From Streptomyces lydicus (lineage in GTDB: Bacteria; Actinomycetota; Actinomycetes; Streptomycetales; Streptomycetaceae): a stretch of DNA of 64,000 nucleotides. The DNA lies in NCBI RefSeq assembly GCF_004125265.1, contig NZ_RDTE01000003.1, positions 7,874,001-7,938,000 of the forward strand. Reading direction: 5' to 3'. Below, in pieces: positions 8,626-16,232 of this stretch. How positions within the stretch are numbered: position 1 is the first letter of the stretch; every line of letters starts with the position of its first letter. A model generated the notes under the pieces. It was given only the letters and a program-made list of their open reading frames with translations, was not told the origin of the DNA and made no database searches. The position numbers were made by a program, and so were the translations under genes.

Positions 8626-9060
8626 TCAGCCGTCGCCGGGCCCCGCGGTCCTGTTCCGGTACGTGAGCCGGAGCGCCATGAGGGCAGCGACGGACTCCAG
8701 CCACCGGGCGACCTCCTGGTCACCGTCCACGGTGCGCACCACGGATGCGGCCGACTGCAGCCAGCCACGCACCAGTGCTGCCGCGGCGTCGCCCGGCACC
8801 GGCTCGGGGAGCGCCGCGGCATAGCCGGTGCCGCCGCTGCGGACGACTTCGGCGAGGAAGGCGACCGCCCGCGGAAGGACGCCCTGCCGGTCGAGGACGA
8901 CGGCGGCGCCCACCGCACCGTCCCCGAAGAGCGCGGTGCGGTGCGAGCCGCCGAACCCGATGCCGTAGCGCAGCAGCGCCGTGACATCGAGCGTGGCGAG
9001 TTCGTCGTCGGTCTTGCCTGGGGGAGGGGTGGGATGCATACCTGTCTCGGAATCGGTCAC
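8626..9060 (-). CDS. Hypothetical protein, last gene of the WXG/peptidase operon
   Basis: A 144-residue soluble protein I do not recognise. It starts at GTG 9060-9058, overlapping the inhibitor stop (GTGA), which implies translational coupling; an ATG at 9036 is the alternative. The sequence contains LLRYGIGFGGSHRTALFGDGAVGAAVVLDRQ and a helical C-terminal half (ALVRGWLQSAASVV, VARWLESVAALMAL). No signal peptide or metal motif is seen. Position as fourth gene of an apparent toxin-immunity operon makes a cytoplasmic immunity or chaperone role possible, but this is inference only. Confidence 0.7.
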   Translation of the reverse strand: MTDSETGMHPTPPPGKTDDELATLDVTALLRYGIGFGGSHRTALFGDGAVGAAVVLDRQGVLPRAVAFLAEVVRSGGTGYAAALPEPVPGDAAAALVRGWLQSAASVVRTVDGDQEVARWLESVAALMALRLTYRNRTAGPGDG

Positions 9061-9554
9061 TTCACGGTGACGGTGTAGGTGTGGTAGGTCGGCCGGACGG
9101 GTGCCGGCGCGACCGTGGAGCCGGGGGGCGGCGAGGGCGGCGGGGACGCCGTGGCCGAGTCCTCGCCCTTGTCGATGCAGGCGTGCACGGGGCAGTGGAT
9201 CAGCCGGATCCGGGTGCTTCCCCGGCCGACGGCCTTGAAGCGGAAGAGCTGACTGCCGCCGTCCGCCCCGTCCGCATCGCGCCCCGGGTTCTCCTGGTCC
9301 TCGCCTGCCGCACGCACCACACCCGCGGCGGGCTTCGGCTCGGCCACGTACCAGCGTTCGCCCAGGGAGGCGTTGGAGGGAACCGACAGGGTGAACTCCT
9401 CGCCCGGGCCGGCCTCGATGGCGGTCTCGTCCCGGTCATAGGTGGCGGGGCCGAAGAGACCGCACCCGGTGAGCGCGGCCAGGGCGGTGAGCGTGGCGAG
9501 GGCCGGTACGAGTACCCGGCGAAGGGCGGCGTGCGGGAGGTGTGTGCGCATCAT
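9057..9554 (-). CDS. Chagasin-like (I42) cysteine-protease inhibitor, lipoprotein
   Basis: A 165-residue lipoprotein. The signal peptide ends in the lipobox LTGC (Cys near residue 31). The mature part reads FTLSVPSNASLGERWYVAE, which corresponds to the first inhibitory loop of chagasin-type proteins (NPTTGYxW), and ends in a beta-rich TYHTYTVTVK. Known I42 proteins block papain-family cysteine peptidases. Its gene follows the papain-fold peptidase gene by 8 bases and overlaps the next gene by 4, so it is very likely the cognate inhibitor, placed outside the membrane. A Ser/Pro-rich insert is present near residues 135-150. Confidence 0.75.
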   Translation of the reverse strand: MMRTHLPHAALRRVLVPALATLTALAALTGCGLFGPATYDRDETAIEAGPGEEFTLSVPSNASLGERWYVAEPKPAAGVVRAAGEDQENPGRDADGADGGSQLFRFKAVGRGSTRIRLIHCPVHACIDKGEDSATASPPPSPPPGSTVAPAPVRPTYHTYTVTVK

Positions 9555-9562
9555 GGATCGCT

Positions 9563-11161
9563 TCAGTCGGCGGGCAGATGGACGGCGTAGGCGTCGGGCA
9601 TGCGGTCGTCGGAGGCCTTGCCCATGTGGCCGTTGACGAAGTCGTCCTCACTGACCCAGGTGGTGGTGCCCCAGGGGTTGTAGACCTGGAGCTTGTCGCC
9701 CTCCTGGCCGATGATCATCATCGCGTGGCCGGTCCGGTCGCCGTCCTTGTACCCCTCGACGCCGATCGGCACCGGCTTGCCGTCGGCCACGGACTTCTCG
9801 ATGTCCGGCAGCACGTCGCGGCGGGCATCGGCGCTCCTGGTCTCCTGGAAGTCGTACGACGCACCGGTGTGCGGGCTGATCTCCTTGTTGACCACGGTGG
9901 TCTTGCCGTCGTTGTCCATACCGTCGGGGTGCCGGGAGAACGGGAAGTCGTAGTCGTAGTCCCCGTCGCCCTCGTCGTGCACCCGCTGCTGTTCGGCGCC
10001 CAAGCGGTCGCGGAAGGCGTCGGGGTCGTCCTCCTGCCCGGAGGGGCCGCCGGTCAACCCCAGGGCGTAGACGGGGTCGACCATGGCCCGGGCGCTCACC
10101 GTGGAGGACGGGACGCAGGTGTTCCCGTCCTGCGACCACCGTTCGTCGCCGAAGGCCTGGTCGTCGGTGTTGTTGTTCCTGCCGTCCTTGGCGCGTCCCT
10201 CGTCGTTCATGCTGTCGCCGGCGGTGGACACCGGTGTGAGGTGCCGCTGGAGCCATCCCGGGTCCTTGCCGTGGATCTTCTCGCGGAAGTCCGACACGGC
10301 GTCCAGGTCGTAGCCCGCGGCCAGGGCCTTCACCAAGTAGGCGCGTTCCTGCGGCGACTTGGAGTCGGCGAGCATCGTGTCGAACTCGGCGCGGTCCTTG
10401 GCGTTCATCTTCTCCATGTACCGGCCCGAGCGCTCCAGGTCGTTCGCGCTGAGCAGTTCGTTCATCTCCGCCGGGCCGTAGATGCCCGCGGTGTCGGCGA
10501 GAACGAGCTTGTCGGCGGCGGAGAGGCCGCTGGTGTGCATCTTGCCCGACCGCGCCTCGGAGGCGAACTTGTTGAGGTCGCGGGCGGCCGCGCGGGCCGC
10601 GTCGTCGGCGGACCGGGCCGCGGAACGCATTTTCTCGACGCCGGCACAGGCCGCCGTGCCGGCCCGGAAGATCGCGTCGTCCTCCTCGTCGGTGTCCACC
10701 ATGTCGTCGAAGAAGCCGTCCGCGGGCCCGAGGATGGACAGCGCCTCGTGCAGCTGGCCGCGGCCGGTCCCGTCCAGTTTCTGGGCTGCCCCGACCGCGT
10801 CGCTGAGGGTCAGCAGGGCCTTGCCGCCCTTCTGCAGGGCCTCGGCCATCTGCGCGGCCGCCCGGGAGGCGGCCTGGACGACCTCGGTCGCCCCCACACC
10901 GGCCTTGCCCACCCAGACCTCCGGCAGGCCGGACGTCGCCACCTGGTCGACCTTGTGGGCGACCTCTTCGGCGTTCTTGGACTGGGTGCGGTAGCGCTTG
11001 CCCAGCAGCTCCAGCGTGCCGGCGGAGCCGACCGGGGCCGGGACCGCGAGGGCGGAGTTGATCAGATCGATCATTTCGTTCTTGTCGTCGCAGTCGAGGA
11101 GCTGCTTGTAGCACGCCTCCAGCGCGGCGCGGCGCTCGGTGGTGGATCCCTGCTCAGCCAA
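9563..11161 (-). CDS. WXG-like N-terminus fused to a papain-fold (C39-like) peptidase
   Basis: About 532 residues. Residues 1-130 are alpha-helical with a WVG motif at W83, like type VII secretion substrates; the middle is helical; the C-terminal 190 residues are a papain-fold peptidase with Cys349 (GNTCVPSS), His479 (TGHAMMIIG) and Asn495 (YNPWGTTTW), the expected triad. No signal peptide is seen, fitting WXG-dependent export. The start is uncertain: the frame is open upstream, no ATG or GTG is well placed after the preceding gene, and TTG at 11161 (LAEQGSTTERR) is my best choice. It lies 76 bases after the WXG100-like gene and 8 bases before the inhibitor gene. Confidence 0.75.
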   Translation of the reverse strand: MAEQGSTTERRAALEACYKQLLDCDDKNEMIDLINSALAVPAPVGSAGTLELLGKRYRTQSKNAEEVAHKVDQVATSGLPEVWVGKAGVGATEVVQAASRAAAQMAEALQKGGKALLTLSDAVGAAQKLDGTGRGQLHEALSILGPADGFFDDMVDTDEEDDAIFRAGTAACAGVEKMRSAARSADDAARAAARDLNKFASEARSGKMHTSGLSAADKLVLADTAGIYGPAEMNELLSANDLERSGRYMEKMNAKDRAEFDTMLADSKSPQERAYLVKALAAGYDLDAVSDFREKIHGKDPGWLQRHLTPVSTAGDSMNDEGRAKDGRNNNTDDQAFGDERWSQDGNTCVPSSTVSARAMVDPVYALGLTGGPSGQEDDPDAFRDRLGAEQQRVHDEGDGDYDYDFPFSRHPDGMDNDGKTTVVNKEISPHTGASYDFQETRSADARRDVLPDIEKSVADGKPVPIGVEGYKDGDRTGHAMMIIGQEGDKLQVYNPWGTTTWVSEDDFVNGHMGKASDDRMPDAYAVHLPAD

Positions 11162-11237
11162 CGGGGAGGAAAAGACCTTTGTGTGCGGTGTCGTCGGAAG
11201 GAAGTCTGCGGACCGGGCGGACCGTCGCCGCTCCGGC

Positions 11238-11609
11238 TCAGCCGAAGGGGGACCGGTCGGACACGGGAGCCGGCCTGGTCGTCCATGACGGGTTCCCCGA
11301 GCCCGCCGCACCGCCGACCTGGGAGATGACCTCGTGATCGGCCTGGTCGTAATGTCCCTTGGACGCCCGGACCTTGCCGGCGAGTTCGTGGAGCGCGCTC
11401 TCCAGGTTCTTCGTTTCCTGCTGCCAGGCCGTGGAGAACGACCGGTAGGCGGGGCCGGAATCGGAGCCGCCGAGCACGTCGTCGTCGAAGCAGACCGCGT
11501 CGGCCATGGCGCTCTTGATGTCGCCGGTATCGTCTCCCGCCGCGTCGAGCTTGTTCGCCTCGGCGTCCATGCCGCCCTGCTGGACGTGGTATCCGGAATC
11601 GCCGGCCAT
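11238..11609 (-). CDS. WXG100-like type VII secretion target
   Basis: A 123-residue helical protein beginning MAGDSGYHVQQGGMDAEANKL, with two long helices around AYRSFSTAWQQETKNLESALHELAGKVRASKGHYDQAD; the helix break carries W rather than a canonical WXG. The start at 11609 follows GGGGGAT, and the upstream frame to 11672 has no such site. Size and pattern match ESX-type small partners. It heads the peptidase/inhibitor operon and is probably the co-secreted partner of the fused peptidase. No secretion machinery genes lie in this window. Confidence 0.65.
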   Translation of the reverse strand: MAGDSGYHVQQGGMDAEANKLDAAGDDTGDIKSAMADAVCFDDDVLGGSDSGPAYRSFSTAWQQETKNLESALHELAGKVRASKGHYDQADHEVISQVGGAAGSGNPSWTTRPAPVSDRSPFG

Positions 11610-11884
11610 TGATCCCCCGTGTGTATGTTTCTGCGCTGCCTGCCCCGACGTGGTACGCCGAAGCGGCGGCATGCCCCTGACATGGCGCCGCAGCGGAGGT
11701 CATCGTAACGACTGACCGGATGGGCCGGTCGGCAGAGCCACCGGCCGGCCCGCGCGGGGTACGAGCCCCGGTTCCTCTACAAGAGCGAAAAAAATCGCCC
11801 GTCGATGTCGAGAACCCGTGACGGGCTCCGTCCCTGCAGTGAACGCGACCACAATGGGCCGCACCCGCACCGAGGAGAAGCACG
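11610..11884. other. Divergent intergenic region with sigma-type promoter
   Basis: A 275-base gap between the WXG operon and the YCII gene. Apart from the ECF42-type promoter at 11806-11832 I see no gene. A short A-run (AAAAAAAT) near 11788-11795 is the only AT-rich patch. Confidence 0.4.
11806..11832 (+). promoter_or_regulatory. Candidate ECF42 promoter (TGTCGA-N17-CGTC)
   Basis: TGTCGA at 11806-11811 and CGTC at 11829-11832 are separated by 17 bases and lie about 50 bases upstream of the DGPF/YCII start. As I recall, ECF42 sigma factors recognise a TGTCGA -35 element upstream of their DGPF genes, and the sigma gene follows here, so an autoregulated operon promoter is likely. The match was found by eye. 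Confidence 0.6.
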
Positions 11885-12292
11885 ATGGCCAAGTACCTGC
11901 TGCTCAAGCACTACCGAGGCGCACCGGCCGCGGTCAACGACGTCCCCATGGACCGGTGGACGCCGGAAGAGATCTCGGCGCATGTGCAGTACATGAACGA
12001 CTTCGCGGCCCGGCTCGAGAAGACCGGCGAGTTCGTCGACGGTCAGGCACTCGCCCCCGAGGGGTCGTGGGTCCGGTACGACGGCGAGGGGCGCCCGCCG
12101 GTCACCGACGGCCCGTTCGCCGAGACCAAGGACCTCATCGCCGGCTGGATGGTGATCGACGTCGACAGCCACGAGCGCGCCGTCGAACTGGCCGGAGAGC
12201 TGTCGGCCGCCCCCGGCGCGGGCGGGAAGCCGATCCACGAGTGGCTCGAACTGCGCCCGTTCCTGACCGCGCCCCCCACCATCACGGAGTGA
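11885..12292 (+). CDS. DGPF/YCII-family protein paired with the ECF42 sigma factor
   Basis: A 135-residue YCII-related protein (MAKYLLLKHYRG) containing the family signature VTDGPFAETKDLIAGWMVIDV. Such proteins are small alpha/beta-barrel dimers, and DGPF members are the characteristic neighbours and targets of ECF42 sigma factors. It starts after GAGGAG (11873-11878) and ends 8 bases before the sigma gene. Its biochemical activity is not established. Confidence 0.85.
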   Translation: MAKYLLLKHYRGAPAAVNDVPMDRWTPEEISAHVQYMNDFAARLEKTGEFVDGQALAPEGSWVRYDGEGRPPVTDGPFAETKDLIAGWMVIDVDSHERAVELAGELSAAPGAGGKPIHEWLELRPFLTAPPTITE

Positions 12293-12300
12293 CCTCACCG

Positions 12301-13476
12301 ATGGACGAGGCCCTGCTCCGGAGCCTCACCCTGGGCGTGCTCGCCCTCCTCGTCCGCCGCGGAGCCGACTTCGCGGCGGCCGAGGACGCCGTGCAGGACG
12401 CGCTGGTCGAGGCGCTCCGCGTCTGGCCGGCCGGCCCTCCCCGGGATCCGAAGGGCTGGCTGGTCACCGTGGCCTGGCGCCGGTTCCTCGACGCGACCCG
12501 CGCGGACGCCGCCCGCCGCCGGCGCGAAGTCCGCTTCGACGAGGAACCCACGCCCGGCCCCGCGCCCGCGGTGGACGACACGCTCCGGCTCTACTTCCTC
12601 TGCGCCCACCCGTCACTGACGCCGTCATCCGCGGTGGCCCTCACCCTGCGCGCCGTCGGCGGACTGACCACCCGCCAGATCGCCCAGGCCTACCTGGTGC
12701 CCGAGGCGACCATGGCGCAGCGCATCAGCCGGGCCAAGCGCACCGTCTCCGGTGTCCGGCTGGACCAGCCCGGCGATGTCGCCACCGTGCTCCGCGTCCT
12801 CTACTTGGTCTTCAACGAGGGCTACTCCGGCGACGTCGACCTCGCCGCCGAGGCCATCCGGCTCACCCGGCAGCTCGCGGCCCAGGTCGACCACCCCGAG
12901 GTGGCGGGGCTGCTCGCCCTGATGCTGCTCCACCACGCCCGGCGCGCCGCCCGGACCACGCCCGACGGCAGCCTGGTGCCGCTCGCCGACCAGGACCGCG
13001 GCCGGTGGGACACCGGGTTGATCGCCGAGGGCGTCGGAATCCTGCAGGCGGCCCTCGCCCGCGACCGGCTGGGCGAGTTCCAGGCCCAGGCCGCCATCGC
13101 GGCACTCCACGCCGATGCCCCCACCGCCGAGGAGACCGACTGGGTACAGATCGTCGAGTGGTACGACGAGCTCGCACGCCTGACCGACAGCCCGGTAATC
13201 CGGCTCAACCGCGCGGTGGCCGTCGGCGAGGCCGACGGACCGCGCGCGGGCCTTGCGGCGCTCGCGGAGCTGGACGACTCCTCCCCCAGGTCTTCGGGCA
13301 AGGGATACCCCGTGCCCCGTTACGCCGCGGTGGCGGCGTATCTCCACGAGCGCGACGGCGACCTCGCCACGGCGGCACAGCTGTACGCCGAGGCGGCCCG
13401 CCAGGCGCCCAACCTCGCCGAGCGCGACCACCTGACGCGCCAGGCCGCCCGGCTCAACGCCGCCCGGCGCCGCTGA
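12301..13476 (+). CDS. ECF42-type RNA polymerase sigma factor with TPR-like C-terminus
   Basis: A 391-residue extracytoplasmic-function sigma factor. Sigma region 2 spans about residues 10-80 (AAEDAVQDALVEALRVWP, GWLVTVAWRRFLD) and region 4 about residues 110-165 (TTRQIAQAYLVPEATMAQRISRAKRT). The remaining about 220 residues form the long helical DUF6596/TPR-like extension typical of ECF42 (YLVFNEGYSG, IRLNRAVAVGEADGP, LYAEAARQAPN). There is no anti-sigma gene; the extension is known to be needed for activity in this group. The ATG at 12301 follows GGAG in the preceding stop region. Operon with the DGPF gene. Confidence 0.9.
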   Translation: MDEALLRSLTLGVLALLVRRGADFAAAEDAVQDALVEALRVWPAGPPRDPKGWLVTVAWRRFLDATRADAARRRREVRFDEEPTPGPAPAVDDTLRLYFLCAHPSLTPSSAVALTLRAVGGLTTRQIAQAYLVPEATMAQRISRAKRTVSGVRLDQPGDVATVLRVLYLVFNEGYSGDVDLAAEAIRLTRQLAAQVDHPEVAGLLALMLLHHARRAARTTPDGSLVPLADQDRGRWDTGLIAEGVGILQAALARDRLGEFQAQAAIAALHADAPTAEETDWVQIVEWYDELARLTDSPVIRLNRAVAVGEADGPRAGLAALAELDDSSPRSSGKGYPVPRYAAVAAYLHERDGDLATAAQLYAEAARQAPNLAERDHLTRQAARLNAARRR

Positions 13477-14058
13477 CGGCTCGCGCACCCCACCCGGCCG
13501 GCCCCACCGGAACAGCCCCCGCGACATGGCAGTTGCCCATACGACCGCCGTGGAAGCCGACTTGACCGCCCGTCCGGCAATACGGGGCCAAGACCGCCCG
13601 GCAGAACGGGGCGAAGGTACGAGGCAAGGCCGCCCGGCAGTACGGAACGAATACCCACCCGGCGGTACCGAGCAGGGGGAGTGGCCGGAGGCGGCACCGA
13701 GCACGAGGAAGTGGCCGGATGTCACGGCTCGGTGGCCGCGCTTCCCCGTCACGGGAGCACGGTTTCCGTGTGATTTAGACAACTTGAGCGTGGGGAACTG
13801 GCACCCGGTACTACCCATCGGTAGAAGGGATTCTGCAGGTCCGAGGTACAAAGCGGGCGGCCAGTACGGCGCGGCCGGGTGAACTGGCGGCCCTCGGTGC
13901 CTGATTCGGGCCGTCGCTGAAGGCGGACGAGGGGGACGGGGGACGGTGTGTGCCGGTGGGCCCGGCTAATGTGATGCCTTACCTCCAGCCAATGGGGCTT
14001 CAGCTCGCGGCTCCCGCGGGGCTGCGACAGTCCGGCCCTGGATTGGAGGTGGTGGCCG
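13477..14058. other. Long intergenic stretch without a supported gene
   Basis: About 580 bases. It contains three imperfect copies of CCGCCCGGCAGTACGG-like sequence (about 13593, 13636 and 13667) that create an artificial LPGG-rich frame on the minus strand. GC content falls towards the right end, and the stretch ends with the Shine-Dalgarno sequence of the small ORF at 14059. I see no RNA gene or known mobile end. Confidence 0.4.
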
Positions 14059-14190
14059 ATGGGCGCTTGCCCGGATGGTTGCTGCTGCAGGCGCTGCACG
14101 TGGGAAGGCTATTTTCGGAAGGTTCGCTGGTTCGGTCCGCTCTTCGCGGCACTGAAGTTCCTGCGGGAAGCCTTTCAGCATCTCCACTGA
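14059..14190 (+). CDS. 43-residue Cys-rich small protein
   Basis: A small ORF with a strong Shine-Dalgarno (GGAGGTGG, 14045-14052) at good spacing. The product has a dense N-terminal cysteine cluster, CPDGCCCRRC (residues 4-13, five Cys), then WEGYFRKVRWFGPLFAALKF, a basic-aromatic amphipathic stretch, and ends AFQHLH. A 10-bp perfect hairpin lies 7 bases after the stop, completing a plausible monocistronic unit. It could be a metal-binding or membrane-active peptide. I recognise no family, so function is unknown. Confidence 0.55.
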   Translation: MGACPDGCCCRRCTWEGYFRKVRWFGPLFAALKFLREAFQHLH

Positions 14191-14197
14191 GCAGTGT

Positions 14198-14221
14198 GGC
14201 CTCGGCTGGTGAGCCGAGGCC
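14198..14221 (+). terminator. Hairpin terminator after the small Cys-rich ORF
   Basis: A perfect 10-bp stem (GGCCTCGGCT / AGCCGAGGCC) with a 4-base loop starts 7 bases after the stop codon at 14190. No T-run follows. The position suggests a factor-independent terminator for the small gene. Confidence 0.7.
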
Positions 14222-14319
14222 GCTGCAGCCGGGTCCTGTCTCCGCCGGGTTGGCGCCTAGGAGGCAGGGCCCTTCTTGGTTTTCACTCCACCCGAGAGTG
14301 CAAGCACTTCAGGCGTTTA

Positions 14320-14574
14320 GTGATCTACGTCACCGACCGAGCGGTCAATGCCTCCATCTTGCCCTGGTGGGCGGGGTATTTCGAGCGGCACGCTCAGTCG
14401 ATCACTGTTAAGGGTTGGGCACGCGCAGTTATATTCCCTGCTCACGAACTGGCCGGGATGGCGATGTGGCTCAAGTCACTCATCGAAAGTGGCATAGACC
14501 ACAAGAGGGTTCGAATGGAGTTCGTGCAATCGCTCATGCAAAGACAACTTCCGGCAGAAGCCTCTTATGTATAG
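14320..14574 (+). CDS. Possible small protein or remnant of lower GC
   Basis: An 84-residue frame from GTG 14320 (VIYVTDRAVNASILPWW) through GWARAVIFPAHELAGMAMWLKSL to a TAG stop. Its amino-acid mix looks protein-like, but codon third positions are clearly less G/C-rich than those of the neighbours, and there is only a weak ribosome-binding site. The frame is open upstream to 14194. It may be a recently acquired gene or the end of a decayed one. I do not recognise it. Confidence 0.3.
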   Translation: MIYVTDRAVNASILPWWAGYFERHAQSITVKGWARAVIFPAHELAGMAMWLKSLIESGIDHKRVRMEFVQSLMQRQLPAEASYV

Positions 14575-14897
14575 ACCCAAAAGGGGTGCTCGCCTTTGGT
14601 TTCAAACCACAAGATCCACTTGCGACGGTTTCGTGGTAGCGGCCGTGTGGGGCGACGCGGCGCACTCTCACTCGTCGCTCGGGCAAAGATCTTCACCGTC
14701 GGAGAGGGAAAGGCAGGGTTTCCCCCTTTTGCGGCGGTCGAGCGCGGCTGCGCGCCGAACCAGCGCCGTGACAGCAGGGGCGACCAGCACCCGTTCAACA
14801 CCCCTGGGCATGCGCAGCCTTCCCTCGTCCGGAGGGCGGTCTGCCGCCGTGCGCCGTTCCATCAGGGATGACGGCACAGCCTTTAGGGTTGTGTCGT
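14575..14897. other. Intergenic stretch without a supported gene
   Basis: About 320 bases. Open frames exist on both strands (for example 14596-14871) but none has a ribosome-binding site or a recognisable product. The last bases (TTAGGGTTGTGTCGT) serve as leader for the M24 peptidase gene. Confidence 0.35.
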
Positions 14898-15587
14898 ATG
14901 GCGAATGAATCCGTACGCGCCGAACGGCTGCTGGAGGCCCAGGCCAAGGCCGAGGCGCTGTTCCACGAGATCGCCGCCCGCGGCCTGGTGGCCCCCGGCG
15001 AGAGTGAGCGCGCGGTCAGCGACCGCGTCCGCGACCTGGCAAACGAAATGTTCGGCACCACCCGTCACTGGCACAAACGGATCATCCGCTCCGGACCCCA
15101 CACCCTCCACCCGTACCGGGAGAACCCGCCGGACCGCACCATCGGCGCCGACGACATCGCCTTCGCCGACTTCGGCCCGATCTTCGAGGAGTACGAAGCC
15201 GACTTCGGCCGCACCTACGTCCTGGGCGACGACCCCGTCAAACACCGCCTGCGGGACGACCTGCCCAAGATCTTCGCGGCCGGACGCCATGCCTTCGAGA
15301 CCACCCCGGACATCACCGGCAAGCAGCTCTACGCCCACGTCCAGGACCTTGCCGCCGAAGCCGGCTGGGCCCTGGGGGGATGGCATGCGGGCCACCTGGT
15401 CGGAGAGTTCCCGCACGAAAAGATCGACGGTGCCGACACCGAGTCCTACATCACTCCGGCCAACGACACCCCGATGCGGCGCACCGACCGGGCCGGCCGG
15501 CGCTGTCACTGGATCCTGGAGATCCACCTCATCGACACGGAACGGGAAATCGGCGGCTTCTACGAGCAGTTGCTGGATCTCGGCTGA
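14898..15587 (+). CDS. M24-family metallopeptidase (aminopeptidase P/MetAP fold)
   Basis: A 229-residue pita-bread-fold protein. Candidate metal ligands are the two Asp in ADFGPIFEEYEADFGRTY, the His in GGWHAGHLVGEFPHE, and Glu in WILEIHLID and near the end (IGGFYEQ). The ATG at 14898 (MANESVRAERLLEAQ) is preferred over 14868 because AGGG lies upstream. It is shorter than aminopeptidase P and lacks an N-terminal domain, like the stand-alone M24 proteins of actinomycetes. Substrate unknown. It ends 157 bases before the insertion sequence. Confidence 0.8.
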   Translation: MANESVRAERLLEAQAKAEALFHEIAARGLVAPGESERAVSDRVRDLANEMFGTTRHWHKRIIRSGPHTLHPYRENPPDRTIGADDIAFADFGPIFEEYEADFGRTYVLGDDPVKHRLRDDLPKIFAAGRHAFETTPDITGKQLYAHVQDLAAEAGWALGGWHAGHLVGEFPHEKIDGADTESYITPANDTPMRRTDRAGRRCHWILEIHLIDTEREIGGFYEQLLDLG

Positions 15588-15788
15588 CGCGCTGGACGGA
15601 CCGCAGAAGCCGACGCCGCCGGGCGCCGAGCGTGCTGGTGAAGACCCCTTCCGTGGTCAGGTCCGCACACGTTTCCCGGCCGTGCGGCCCTTCTCACGTC
15701 ACGGGCCGCCGCCGACCACACCCTTGTTCCCCAAGCCGCTGCTGCTAGGCCGTGTATCGGAAGTGAATCGTGCGCATAGGGTGTCGCC

Positions 15789-16220
15789 ATGTCGCTGAGC
15801 CACATAGCCCTCACGTCCGGCCGTTCGATCGAGCTCACCGAGCTGCGAATGTCTTCGACCTACGGGGGGATGCTGGAGGGCTACCCGTGCAAGCCCGTCA
15901 ACGACATGAAGGTCAGCAGCCTCCAGCGGCAGGCCGAACGCACGTTTCCCTCCACGCCGGTCCATCTCGTTCCGCCCTCCCGTGAGTACACGGATCAGAC
16001 CGCCGGCGCCTTCGGCCCCGTCGAGGTGCTGCCTTCCGTGGCCTGCATCGGCGCCTTCCGCTCGACAGCGGTAGCCCCTGAACTCGACCCGGTGCTGCAC
16101 CGTTCCGCCCTCACTGTGGTCTGGTTCCAGACCGTCTTGGATGTCCCGTCGGGCGAGTCCTCTGACCTTGCACTTCGCAGCATTCGCTGGGAGGAGCTGT
16201 CCCAGGACTACGAGCTCTAG
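15789..16220 (+). CDS. Passenger ORF inside the insertion sequence, unknown function
   Basis: A 143-residue protein (MSLSHIALTSGRSIELTELRM) located between the left inverted repeat and the transposase stop, convergent with the transposase. Codon use is normal for the genome. It has no DDE residues and no membrane segment. Its retention inside the terminal repeats suggests it moves with the element. I do not recognise a family and assign no function. Confidence 0.65.
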   Translation: MSLSHIALTSGRSIELTELRMSSTYGGMLEGYPCKPVNDMKVSSLQRQAERTFPSTPVHLVPPSREYTDQTAGAFGPVEVLPSVACIGAFRSTAVAPELDPVLHRSALTVVWFQTVLDVPSGESSDLALRSIRWEELSQDYEL

Positions 16221-16232
16221 GACGAGTGCCGA

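Noticed and set aside
9542..11329. A 595-residue plus-strand open frame across the peptidase operon
   Set aside because: It is Gly/Val/Arg/His-rich without domains and is exactly antisense to the peptidase, whose catalytic triad is intact. GC-biased codons make such mirror frames.
13320..13697. Minus-strand frame with repeated LPGG motifs after the ECF42 gene
   Set aside because: It is produced by three imperfect non-coding repeats and has no ribosome-binding site.
14500..14520. GGTTCGAAT-like sequence as a possible tRNA T-arm
   Set aside because: The flanking bases do not form a 5-bp T-stem, and no acceptor or anticodon arm is found around it.
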